A stretch of DNA of 36,280 bases, from contig SVBD01000015.1 of NCBI GenBank assembly GCA_015059045.1, positions 1-36,280 of the forward strand, read 5' to 3'. A program made the position numbers and the translations under genes. Under the pieces are notes generated by a model. That model was not told the origin of the DNA. It searched no databases and worked only from the letters and a program-made list of their open reading frames with translations. Shown in pieces: positions 8,255 to 15,534 of the stretch; position 1 is the stretch's first letter; each line of letters begins with the position of its first letter. The DNA comes from Erysipelotrichaceae bacterium. Its GTDB lineage: Bacteria; Bacillota_I; Bacilli_A; RFN20; CAG-449.

Positions 8255-8677
8255 ATGGCAAGAAAATTTAAAACTGCTAGAGAAAGAAAAGAATTCAATA
8301 GTAAAATCGCAGAAATTATCTGGTTATCAATCGCAGGACTTATTATTTTTGTAGGTCTTTTAGGCGCAGTTGCTGGATTATTAATTAATAGTATGAGTGG
8401 AAACTTTAAGTCTAGTCCTCTTTACTTCTTAATTGAAGCACAAGAAGGATTCTTCACTTGGGTTAAAACTTGGTGGGATGCTTACGCATTAACTACATTT
8501 GATAAAACAGGTCTAGTATTAATGGGTATTGGTTTAGTTCTTCTATTAATTGTTTTACTAGTTTATTCTAACAAAGAAGAAGCTCGCGAAAAGAAAGAAA
8601 AAGCTAGAAAATTAAGAGAATCAAATGTTAAGAGATTTGAAGCTCAATTAGAAAACTTAGACGCAAATAAGCAATAA
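8255..8677 (+). CDS. Small two-TM membrane protein, function unknown
   Basis: A 140-residue protein with membrane segments at about 21-45 and 86-104. The loop between them (46-85) is Trp- and aromatic-rich and likely extracytoplasmic. The N-terminus is basic and the C-terminus is a long charged helix (K-E-E-A-R-E-K-K-E-K-A-R-K-L-R) that looks coiled-coil. GAGGTG sits before the ATG. It has its own strong promoter and terminator, so it is a monocistronic unit. No family is recognised. Confidence 0.75.
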   Translation: MARKFKTARERKEFNSKIAEIIWLSIAGLIIFVGLLGAVAGLLINSMSGNFKSSPLYFLIEAQEGFFTWVKTWWDAYALTTFDKTGLVLMGIGLVLLLIVLLVYSNKEEAREKKEKARKLRESNVKRFEAQLENLDANKQ

Positions 8678-8690
8678 TTTTTAATTAATT

Positions 8691-8717
8691 ATCCCTTCTT
8701 AAAAGAAGGGATTTTTT
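8691..8717 (+). terminator. Intrinsic terminator after the two-TM protein gene
   Basis: ATCCCTTC (8691-8698), loop TTAAAA, GAAGGGAT (8705-8712), then a T run. Confidence 0.92.
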
Positions 8718-8807
8718 TATTGTTCAAAATAAATAAAATTTTTTAGACAAATTTTCCAAAAAACCCCGAATTAATTAATAGAAGAAAGTAAGTTATAACA
8801 AACATGG

Positions 8808-8830
8808 CTAGGGTTTACCTAGATTTTTTA
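8808..8830 (+). terminator. Short hairpin plus T run upstream of the CHR operon
   Basis: CTAGG (8808-8812), loop GTTTA, CCTAG (8818-8822), then ATTTTTT. It lies before the CHR promoter, so it may be a back-up terminator or the end of a short leader RNA. The stem is only 5 bp. Confidence 0.35.
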
Positions 8831-8861
8831 TTTTTTAAATGTTTAATGTGAAAATTATTAA

Positions 8862-8880
8862 TGATATAATAATCGCGTAA
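8862..8880 (+). promoter_or_regulatory. Extended -10 promoter of the CHR operon
   Basis: TGATATAAT, a TG-n-TATAAT extended -10 (TATAAT at 8865-8870), with a weak TTTAAT -35 17 bases upstream. Confidence 0.55.
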
Positions 8881-8889
8881 GGGGATTTT

Positions 8890-8940
8890 ATGAATATTAA
8901 AATATATTTTAAATCAAATATGATTTGGAGGGCTAATTAA
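8890..8940 (+). CDS. 16-codon leader ORF directly before the first CHR gene
   Basis: An ATG (8890) with a good AAGGGG site five bases upstream opens 16 codons (M-N-I-K-I-Y-F-K-S-N-M-I-W-R-A-N). It stops at TAA 8938-8940, one base before the ATG of the first CHR gene. It contains the TTGGAGGG ribosome-binding site of that gene, so ribosomes on the leader would cover it. This is a layout typical of translational coupling or leader-peptide control. Whether the peptide matters is unknown. Confidence 0.4.
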   Translation: MNIKIYFKSNMIWRAN

Positions 8941-8941
8941 C

Positions 8942-9517
8942 ATGAGTATGTTATTGTCTTTGTTTTTTATATTCTTTAAAATCGGTGTATTCACCTTTGG
9001 TGGAGGATATGCAATGATTGCTAATATTAAGGAAGTAATCGTTGAAAAGAAAAAATGGATCACTGAAGAAGAGTTTATGCAAATCGTTACTATTAGTGAA
9101 TCTACTCCAGGACCAATTGCTATTAATATGGCAACCTTTATTGGCTATAAGAAAAAAGGTGTACTAGGAAGTGCTTTATCAACACTTGGAGTTGTGTTAC
9201 CTTCGTTTATTATTATTTTTGTAATCTCATTGTTTTTAGAACAATTCATGAATAATCAATATGTTAAATATGCTTTCTATGGAATTAACGCTGCAGTTAG
9301 TTTCCTTATTTTGAAAGCGGGTATTAATCTATTTATTAAATTAGAAAAGAAAGTGTTACCAATTTTAACATTTATTATCGTTTGTATTATCTTATTAGTT
9401 TTTGAAGTTTTAGCTATTAATTTATCATCTATTATCTTTATAGTAATTGGTGGATTAATAGGTATTGTTTATTATGGGGTTATCCAAAATAAAAAGAAAG
9501 AAGGTGATGTAGAATGA
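8942..9517 (+). CDS. CHR (chromate transporter) family protein, first half-size subunit
   Basis: A 191-residue membrane protein with one CHR domain. Bidomain ChrA is about 400 residues; short forms such as this work as pairs. Conserved marks are F-T-F-G-G-G-Y-A-M-I near the N-terminus and S-T-P-G-P-I-A-I-N-M-A-T-F-I-G. About six hydrophobic segments follow. Family members export chromate, but many in anaerobes lie far from chromate exposure and the true substrate is uncertain. The ribosome-binding site is GGAGGG. It overlaps the second CHR gene by 4 bases (ATGA). Confidence 0.88.
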   Translation: MSMLLSLFFIFFKIGVFTFGGGYAMIANIKEVIVEKKKWITEEEFMQIVTISESTPGPIAINMATFIGYKKKGVLGSALSTLGVVLPSFIIIFVISLFLEQFMNNQYVKYAFYGINAAVSFLILKAGINLFIKLEKKVLPILTFIIVCIILLVFEVLAINLSSIIFIVIGGLIGIVYYGVIQNKKKEGDVE

Positions 9518-10092
9518 TTCTACTAGAATTATTCTATGAATTCTTTCTAATTGGCTTATTCACCTTTGGTGGAGGTTATGCCATGATCCCACTTGTAAAG
9601 GAAGTTACATTAAGAAGAGAATGGTTAAGTATTGAACAATTTACTTCTTTCCTTGGAGTTTGTGAATCCACACCAGGGCCAATTGCTATTAATATGGCAA
9701 CCTTTATTGGTTCTTCTCAATATGGTATTTTAGGCGCTATAGTCGCAACTATTGGTGTTGTTTTACCTTCATTTATCATAATTTTATTAATTGCATCTTT
9801 ATTAAAGAATTTTACAGATAATAAATTTTTTAAAGCGTTTATAAAAGGTGTTAAGCCAGTTGTTATTGGCTTAATTATTACTACGGGATTTATTCTTCTT
9901 GTTGAATGTTTTGGTTATGTATCATTAAATGAATTTAATCCAAATTACATATCAATGATATGTTTTGGTTTAATTACATTAATTTACTTTTTATCTAAAA
10001 AAATATTTAAAAAGAAATTATCTGCAGTTATGATTATCTTAATATCAATTGTTTTAGGTATTGGAGTATCTTTAATATTTAATTTGTTATAG
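9514..10092 (+). CDS. CHR (chromate transporter) family protein, second half-size subunit
   Basis: A 192-residue partner of the preceding CHR protein with the same two signatures (F-T-F-G-G-G-Y-A-M-I and S-T-P-G-P-I-A-I-N-M-A-T-F-I-G). Short CHR pairs insert with opposite topology and form a heterodimer, which the 4-base overlap and paralogy support. Spacing to the downstream lipoprotein gene is 7 bases, so all three are probably translated from one message. Confidence 0.88.
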   Translation: MILLELFYEFFLIGLFTFGGGYAMIPLVKEVTLRREWLSIEQFTSFLGVCESTPGPIAINMATFIGSSQYGILGAIVATIGVVLPSFIIILLIASLLKNFTDNKFFKAFIKGVKPVVIGLIITTGFILLVECFGYVSLNEFNPNYISMICFGLITLIYFLSKKIFKKKLSAVMIILISIVLGIGVSLIFNLL

Positions 10093-10099
10093 GAGTTCT

Positions 10100-12100
10100 A
10101 TGGATAAGAAAATAATTTCATTAGTATTAATGTCATTAGGATTAGTTATTACTTCTTGTGGAATTAATAATGATAATTCAAGTGAAAATAATTCTAGTTT
10201 AGAAAGTATTTTACCAAGTGTTAATACTTCTTCTTTTTTATCGTCAGATTCATCTATTTTGGTGACTTCAAATACTTCTATAACATCGATTACAAGTGAA
10301 GAGTTAAGTGAAATTATTTCATCTACAATTATTAGTGAAATAACTAGTGATTTTTCTATAGAAGAATCTTCTAGTAGTGAAGAAGATTCAAGTTCTTTAA
10401 GCGAAAGTTCTTCTATCTCCAATTCAAGTGAAGAATCTTCAGAAACAACAACTATTCCAAATACAAGTGAGACTACATCAACAACAGAAATATCTACAAC
10501 AAGTGAAGTACCATCTACATCGGAAGAAATATCATTAGAAGTAACAAGTGAAGTAATTTCATCTATTATTAGTTCTTTAGTCACTAGTGAAGTAAGTTCT
10601 TTATTATCAACTAGTGAAATAATTAGTAGTGAAGAAATTTCTAGTATTATTTCTAGTGTCGTTACAAGTGAAGAAGTATCTTCTTTAATTAGTAGTGAAG
10701 AAATATTCACTAGCGAAGAAATATCTTCAATTACTTCAGAAATTATTTCTTCTATTGAAGAATCAACTTCAGAAAGTTTTAGTAGTGAAAGTATTACTTC
10801 ATCAGAAGTTATTAGTAGTGAAGAAAGTATTGAATCTATTATTACTTCATCAGAAATAACTACTGAAATTAGTAGTGAATCCACAAGTATTTATGAAGAA
10901 ATTACTTCTTCTTTTGAAGAGTTAGAATCGACTTTAAATTCGTCTATAATTACTTCTAATGAAGTAACTAGTGAAATTTCTAGCGAAGAAACATCAAGTA
11001 TTATTTCTTCAAACGAAGAAAGTTTTACTTCTTCAAATGATAGTTTTGAAGAAATTAGTAGTGAATCTTCTTCAGAAGAAATAACAAGTGAAATTGTTTC
11101 TAATGAATCTTCAGAAATTGTAAGTAGTGAAGAAATTTCTTCCGAGTTATCAAGTGAAGAAATTAGTTCAGAAGAAATTAGTTCAGAAGAAATAATTGAA
11201 ATATATATTCCTGAAGGAGCTAGTGAGATTATTGAATTACCTTCTTTAAGTAATGCAGAAGGAGTTTGTTATAAAGGTAATGTTTATTTATATGGTGGAT
11301 ATGATGGATCAAAGAGATTGAGTAATATTCATATCTATAATGTATATAATAAAAAGACATATGTTTTAGATGTTTCTTTACCAGATGTTTGTACTTCTTG
11401 TAGAGTTGTTTTAGTTGATTCTAAAGCATATATCTTTGGTGGATTAAATAGTAATACATATTTTGATTATATTTTAGAGCATAATCTAGAAACTAATGAA
11501 CTAACAATGTTAGAAACAAGAATGCCAGTAGGTATGAGTTGCTTCTCTATTGGTTATTATCAAAATAATATCTTCCTTTTTGGAGGTAATGGTAGTGATG
11601 GAGGTTCATCTATTTATAAATTTGATTTAGAAACAAAAGAATTTGAAACATTAGAAACTACAATTCCTCATAAAATCTTTAAAACAGGTTGGTGTTATGT
11701 TGATAAGTATTTATATGTTTTTGGAGGAACAAAAGGTCCTAGATTAACTTCTATCTATAGATTTAATATGGAGACATATGAATTAGATTTAATGAGCGCT
11801 AGTATGCCATATCAAATTTCTCAATCTAGATGTCTATATGATGAAGATGGTCACATCTACATTTTTGGTGGAACAAATGAAAGTAATAAGTTATTAAAGG
11901 ATGTATTTGTATATGATATTGAAGAAGATACATTAACTTTATTAGATTCAAAATTAGAGTATGAAACCGCGAATGCGATGGTAGCAAAACACATTGATAA
12001 AGATGGTAATGTCCTCCTCCTTATTCTAGCGGGTAATAATGATTATAGTAATATGATATATTATTTAGACAATAATCAGATTTTTAACTATCAAAATTAA
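10100..12100 (+). CDS. Kelch-repeat lipoprotein with a very long Ser/Glu stalk
   Basis: A 666-residue surface lipoprotein. The signal peptide ends in L-V-I-T-S-C, giving a lipidated C20. Residues about 25-370 are low-complexity, dominated by Ser, Glu, Thr and Ile in shuffled units such as S-S-E-E-I and T-S-E-V-I-S-S. That is an extended, acidic, spacer-like stalk. Residues about 380-660 form about six Kelch-type blades, each with a Y-x-F-G-G core (Y-L-Y-G-G, Y-I-F-G-G, F-L-F-G-G, Y-V-F-G-G, Y-I-F-G-G), so a beta-propeller is displayed beyond the wall. The ribosome-binding site TAGGAG overlaps the stop of the second CHR gene. Family and ligand are not recognised. Serine codons alternate between AGT and TCN. 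The repetitive tract may vary between strains. Confidence 0.85.
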   Translation: MDKKIISLVLMSLGLVITSCGINNDNSSENNSSLESILPSVNTSSFLSSDSSILVTSNTSITSITSEELSEIISSTIISEITSDFSIEESSSSEEDSSSLSESSSISNSSEESSETTTIPNTSETTSTTEISTTSEVPSTSEEISLEVTSEVISSIISSLVTSEVSSLLSTSEIISSEEISSIISSVVTSEEVSSLISSEEIFTSEEISSITSEIISSIEESTSESFSSESITSSEVISSEESIESIITSSEITTEISSESTSIYEEITSSFEELESTLNSSIITSNEVTSEISSEETSSIISSNEESFTSSNDSFEEISSESSSEEITSEIVSNESSEIVSSEEISSELSSEEISSEEISSEEIIEIYIPEGASEIIELPSLSNAEGVCYKGNVYLYGGYDGSKRLSNIHIYNVYNKKTYVLDVSLPDVCTSCRVVLVDSKAYIFGGLNSNTYFDYILEHNLETNELTMLETRMPVGMSCFSIGYYQNNIFLFGGNGSDGGSSIYKFDLETKEFETLETTIPHKIFKTGWCYVDKYLYVFGGTKGPRLTSIYRFNMETYELDLMSASMPYQISQSRCLYDEDGHIYIFGGTNESNKLLKDVFVYDIEEDTLTLLDSKLEYETANAMVAKHIDKDGNVLLLILAGNNDYSNMIYYLDNNQIFNYQN

Positions 12101-12136
12101 TCGACAATTTTCAATATATATCTATTAATTTCTATG

Positions 12137-12190
12137 AAAGTGGTTACATTCCAATTATTGCCTATTATTGGCTTGTAAACACTTTTTTTA
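12137..12190 (+). terminator. Long imperfect terminator hairpin after the Kelch lipoprotein
   Basis: AAAGTG-g-TTACA (12137-12148) pairs with TGTAA-a-CACTTT (12174-12185), and CCAAT / ATTGG (12151-12155, 12167-12171) is nested inside. A T run follows. The 3' arm carries TTGTAA (12173-12178), which with a TG-extended GATAAT at 12196-12201 (spacer 17) may be the promoter of the next gene. Confidence 0.65.
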
Positions 12191-12263
12191 TATGTGATAA
12201 TAAAATTGAACTTACAAATATAAAATAAAAATTTATGTAGTTTTTTAAGGAGGAAAAAATAAT

Positions 12264-14243
12264 ATGAAATTAAGAAAAACCTTAGCGGGTATTCTTGGTG
12301 CTGTTGTCATGCTATTAGGCGTCGGTACTTTTGAGCATGTCAATAAAGAAACAGGGGTACATGCGGCGGATGGTACATATGAAAAAGCAACTTCTATTGC
12401 TGTAGGTGATACTGTCTTATTAGTATGTGACTCAAAAAATATGGAATTAAGTGGTATTTCTACTAGTAGTACAAAATATGGTCTAGGAACAGCGTATACA
12501 GGAGTTCCTGCTGGTGCTTATCAATTGACAGTTGAGGCTGGTTCAACTTCTGGAACCTATGCGTTTAAAAATAGTGATGATAAATATTTATATTGGACAT
12601 CAGGGAATTCTTTAAATGTTAATGGAACATTAGACGCTAAAACTTCATGGAATGTAACTTTTAGTGATGGAAATGCTACAATTAAAAACTCTAATGATAA
12701 TACAAGAATTATTAGATGGAATGCTAGTAGCCCTAGATTTGCTTGTTATACATCAGGCCAAACAGATGTTCAATTATATAAATATGTATTAAATGATTGT
12801 ACACATCCAACTACAACTACAACTACTAAGGATCCAACGTGTACAGAAAATGGTAGTGTGATTGAAACTTGTACAAATTGTGGTGCTGTTGTTTCTGCAA
12901 GTGATATTGATGCAACAGGTCATAATTTTGAAAATGGTGTTTGTAAAAATGATTGTGGACTTGATGCTATTTCTAATGTAAAAAAACTTTTTGACAAATA
13001 TTATAATGATAATCAATATTTAAAAGAAACTATTTTAAATACAACCGATATGGCAGATGAAGAAGTAGAAACATATTTTCATGCAAGTGCTTCTGTTAAA
13101 GAAAGAGAAACATGGTATTATGGTGATACAGAAAATGGAACATCAAGTTTAACAATGTATACAAATGAAGATACAAATGGTGATGGAACTGAAGAAAATG
13201 TTGTATCAACTTATGAAAACAAAGATGGAAAAGTTTATCATACCGGAAAAGGCGGAAATTGGTCAGTAAATTGGAATTCTGTTGAAGAAAAATTTGTAAC
13301 ATTGAAAGACTTTAAGGATTCAACAGATACAGATAAAAACTGGATTTGTGATGATGATAAAAAAGTTTTTACATATAATCTTACACCAGCTACGGCAAAT
13401 AGCGAACACGAAATGACAAGAATGGCTAGAGAATTCATTGCTCCGATGTGGTTAGCTCCTAATGCTGATAATTACAATTATGTTAGATTTTCTAAATTAA
13501 CAGTAGAGGATAAGAGTGGTGTGGGTCTAGTAATGAAATTATATGTTCATAGTGGTGATATAGATGGAAAAGTTACTGATGAAAATGGCGTTTTTGCACA
13601 AGCAACAATTAATAGTGTATACAATGTTGAAATTAATATTGAAGGAAATGGCACTGTAGTTGAAGAAAATAGATTAATTGCAGGAAATCACACAGCAGAA
13701 TACACATTGAATATTCCTGAAGGATATAGAGTGTCTTCCGCAGCTGCTGAAAAAGCAACTATTGGAACAACTACTGAAGGCTTTGCTTTGTCAGAAGCAA
13801 ATGGTAATGTTGAAGTTAATATTGTAGTTGAAGAAAAAACAAATGATCCAATTACAGAAACGCTATCTTTCGAAACAACTGCTAGTAGACAATCGTTAAC
13901 TGAAGAAAAACAAGTTTGGGTTAATGGTGGAATTACTTTTACTAATAATAAAGCAAATTCATCAAGTGTTGTGGCTGATTATTCAAATCCTATTCGTTTG
14001 TATAAAAATTCAGAAATTGTAATTGAAGCAAATCAAATGACAAAAATTGTTATTAATTCTAATGGCACTAGTTCTTATAAAACTGCTTTGGGAACTTCAC
14101 TAGATAATGCTGGTGTTTCATATACAAATGATGGAAGTGCTTATACAATTGAATTTAAAACCGCTGTAGATTCATTTACATTAGTATTGTCTGGCGGACA
14201 AGCAAGATTTGTGTCTATTGATGTAACATATGTTGCTGCTTAA
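12264..14243 (+). CDS. Large secreted protein with a Cys-rich segment, function unknown
   Basis: A 659-residue exported protein. The N-terminus is a signal peptide (K-L-R-K-T-L-A-G, then a hydrophobic core) with likely cleavage near V-H-A-A-D-G at about 33-37. Residues about 38-175 look like a beta-rich binding module. About 178-234 is Cys-rich (C-T-H-P, a Thr run, C-T-N-C-G, G-H-N-F-E-N-G-V-C), a pattern of the kind seen in surface proteins of gut Firmicutes. The middle is unrecognised. The last ~130 residues are another beta-rich module starting at E-T-L-S-F-E-T-T. There is no LPXTG sorting signal or C-terminal membrane anchor, so it is released or bound non-covalently. AGGAGG precedes the ATG. 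No enzyme motif is seen. Confidence 0.75.
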   Translation: MKLRKTLAGILGAVVMLLGVGTFEHVNKETGVHAADGTYEKATSIAVGDTVLLVCDSKNMELSGISTSSTKYGLGTAYTGVPAGAYQLTVEAGSTSGTYAFKNSDDKYLYWTSGNSLNVNGTLDAKTSWNVTFSDGNATIKNSNDNTRIIRWNASSPRFACYTSGQTDVQLYKYVLNDCTHPTTTTTTKDPTCTENGSVIETCTNCGAVVSASDIDATGHNFENGVCKNDCGLDAISNVKKLFDKYYNDNQYLKETILNTTDMADEEVETYFHASASVKERETWYYGDTENGTSSLTMYTNEDTNGDGTEENVVSTYENKDGKVYHTGKGGNWSVNWNSVEEKFVTLKDFKDSTDTDKNWICDDDKKVFTYNLTPATANSEHEMTRMAREFIAPMWLAPNADNYNYVRFSKLTVEDKSGVGLVMKLYVHSGDIDGKVTDENGVFAQATINSVYNVEINIEGNGTVVEENRLIAGNHTAEYTLNIPEGYRVSSAAAEKATIGTTTEGFALSEANGNVEVNIVVEEKTNDPITETLSFETTASRQSLTEEKQVWVNGGITFTNNKANSSSVVADYSNPIRLYKNSEIVIEANQMTKIVINSNGTSSYKTALGTSLDNAGVSYTNDGSAYTIEFKTAVDSFTLVLSGGQARFVSIDVTYVAA

Positions 14244-14317
14244 CATAATTATTGATTCTAAATTAAGTAAGTAGATAGTTTATTTTATTTAAGTATTTAG
14301 TAGTATAATAAATGTTG

Positions 14318-14343
14318 GTCCTTTAAAAATTTATAAGGTTTTG
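14318..14343 (+). repeat. Left terminal inverted repeat of the ISL3-like remnant
   Basis: Begins GTCCTTTAAAAATTT and ends GGTTTTG. It matches the right repeat in 24 of 26 bases (mismatches at repeat positions 16 and 19). Confidence 0.7.
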
Positions 14344-14361
14344 TAGGGCAGGGCAATAAAA

Positions 14362-14381
14362 TATATATTGGCATTGTAGGG
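14362..14381 (+). repeat. Internal direct repeat, copy 1
   Basis: TATATTGGCATTGTAGGG here recurs as TATATTAGCACTGTAGGG at about 14683-14700. Both copies lie just inside the ends of the element in the same orientation. They may be subterminal transposase sites or traces of nested insertion. Confidence 0.5.
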
Positions 14382-14397
14382 TGGGGAGTCAAAACGA

Positions 14398-14577
14398 CTA
14401 CTCATCCTTTTTATGTACAATCAATACAACTCTATTATAAAATCTAATCCTATATTTATAACTACAATATATTTTTTCAAGTGTTTTTATTCTAGAATTG
14501 ATACCTTCAATTTGCCCATTAGATAATTTATCACTATTATATTCAACAAAAGAATTAGTAATATATATTGTTGGTGG
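14398..14577 (-). pseudogene. C-terminal fragment of an ISL3-family transposase
   Basis: Minus-strand translation gives an open frame of about 60 codons closed upstream by TAA (14580-14578) and ending at TAG (14400-14398). The core reads L-S-N-G-Q-I-E-G-I-N-S-R-I-K-T-L-E-K and then Y-K-Y-R-I-R-F-Y-N-R-V-V-L. This is the hallmark end of the ISL3/DDE_Tnp_ISL3 family (S-N-G-x-I-E-G-x-N-x-x-I-K ... F-x-N-R-I-L). The first ~350 residues, with two of the three catalytic acidic residues, are absent, so it is inactive. Confidence 0.75.
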
Positions 14578-14682
14578 TTAAGTTTAGTAATTATATATTA
14601 CTATAGTTTGTAATATTAAAAAAAACTAAGGGTATATATAATTTTTCTTTAAACATAAGTGCGGCATTAAAGAGGAGTACTA

Positions 14683-14700
14683 TATATTAGCACTGTAGGG
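14683..14700 (+). repeat. Internal direct repeat, copy 2
   Basis: TATATTAGCACTGTAGGG, 16 of 18 bases identical to the copy at about 14364-14381 and in the same orientation. Confidence 0.5.
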
Positions 14701-14729
14701 ACTACCCTAAATATTTTTATAGCGGTTTT

Positions 14730-14755
14730 CAAAACCCTAAAAATTTTTAAAGGAC
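14730..14755 (-). repeat. Right terminal inverted repeat of the ISL3-like remnant
   Basis: Ends TTTTTAAAGGAC. It is the reverse complement of the left repeat with two mismatches. The 14756-14830 stretch beyond it is AT-rich with nothing recognisable. Confidence 0.7.
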
Positions 14756-14831
14756 TTAATTTTTTTAATTTCTATAACTATAGTAAATTATTAAGAGTTA
14801 TTGTTGATACATAAAAATAATGATAAATAAC

Positions 14832-14860
14832 TTGAAATAACTAATAGTCAAAATTATAAT
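14832..14860 (+). promoter_or_regulatory. Promoter of the two-gene cassette
   Basis: TTGAAA (14832-14837), 17-base spacer, perfect TATAAT (14855-14860), 30 bases before the first start codon. Confidence 0.7.
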
Positions 14861-14890
14861 TAATAATATATTAATTAATAGAAGTAATTT

Positions 14891-15532
14891 ATGAAAAAAG
14901 TATTTGATAAAATTAAAAATTATATATTCCCAAGTATTTTATTAATTGTTTCAATTGTTTTTATATGGGTTTCTTTTTTAGATAGAGTACATGAAAATTT
15001 TAATGGATTATTCATGAGTTTGGGGGCAGGTTTTATTAGTTCTGGAATTATTAGTTTTTTTATTGAGTTTAAATCAATTTCAAATTTAAGAAAAGATGAT
15101 TATAAATTGTTTTCTATGCAAAAAAGTAAAACAGAAGAATTTTTGGCGACTAATTATTTATTTTTTTATAAAAACATTGGTTTGGATTCTAAAAAGCAAA
15201 TTAATAATCATGAATTAGATTCTATTTTAGATTCGTTATTTAGTTCTGGTAAAATTAATAGTAATTTATTTAATTCTTACAAAAAAGAATTTGATGTTTA
15301 TTTAAAGCAATTAGATAATTACTTGTTAAAGTCAAAAAATATAGTTGATATTAAAGCAAAAATTCAACCATTAAGAGATAGTATTTTAATTTTAATTAGA
15401 GCTTTTGATAATACCAGCAATATTGTTTTAGATAGAAATGAAACTTTAAAATTGACAAAGCGTGTTTATTCGGTTATTAATGATATGTTTAGGGCTTTTA
15501 AAATTAATAAAGAAGCATTTATGGTGAAATAA
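14891..15532 (+). CDS. Two-TM protein with cytoplasmic helical domain, first gene of an accessory cassette
   Basis: A 213-residue protein with two membrane segments (about 11-30 and 38-60) joined by a short loop (D-R-V-H-E-N-F). A roughly 150-residue charged, helical domain follows, with no catalytic motif I can name. The layout (short membrane hairpin plus soluble sensor or effector domain) resembles membrane partners in small defence or stress modules, but that is analogy only. The ribosome-binding site is weak (AGAAG). The stop is 2 bases before the next ATG, so the pair is translationally coupled. The gene is more AT-rich than its neighbours and lies next to an IS remnant, which suggests acquisition. 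Confidence 0.65.
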   Translation: MKKVFDKIKNYIFPSILLIVSIVFIWVSFLDRVHENFNGLFMSLGAGFISSGIISFFIEFKSISNLRKDDYKLFSMQKSKTEEFLATNYLFFYKNIGLDSKKQINNHELDSILDSLFSSGKINSNLFNSYKKEFDVYLKQLDNYLLKSKNIVDIKAKIQPLRDSILILIRAFDNTSNIVLDRNETLKLTKRVYSVINDMFRAFKINKEAFMVK

Positions 15533-15534
15533 TT

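Larger units (their letters stand above)
14318..14755. mobile_element. Internally deleted ISL3-like insertion sequence (about 438 bp)
   Basis: Bounded by 26-bp inverted repeats, 14318-14343 (starts GTCCTTTAAAAATTT) and 14730-14755 (reverse complement starts identically), 24 of 26 positions matching. It contains the 3' end of a transposase on the minus strand (14398-14577). No clear target-site duplication is visible in the flanks. ISL3 elements are normally about 1.3-1.6 kb, so roughly two thirds is missing. The remnant is non-autonomous and resembles a MITE. Confidence 0.7.

Noticed and set aside
8761-8880. A riboswitch upstream of the CHR operon
   Set aside because: The hairpin at 8808-8830 has only 5 bp and lies upstream of the likely promoter, and I see no conserved aptamer sequence. 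Kept only as a weak terminator.
8942-10092. Two CHR genes as a broken full-length chrA
   Set aside because: Both halves carry the complete CHR signatures and overlap by an ATGA junction, the normal layout of short-chain CHR pairs.
10087-10884. A 265-codon open frame on the minus strand opposite the Kelch lipoprotein
   Set aside because: It mirrors the Ser/Glu tract: TCN, AGT and GAA codons rarely give stops on the other strand. The product is only Ser/Leu/Ile/Glu repeats, and no ribosome-binding site or family supports it.
12789-13438. Three minus-strand frames of 66-75 codons inside the secreted protein gene
   Set aside because: They overlap one another and a well-supported gene, have no ribosome-binding sites and encode low-complexity sequence.
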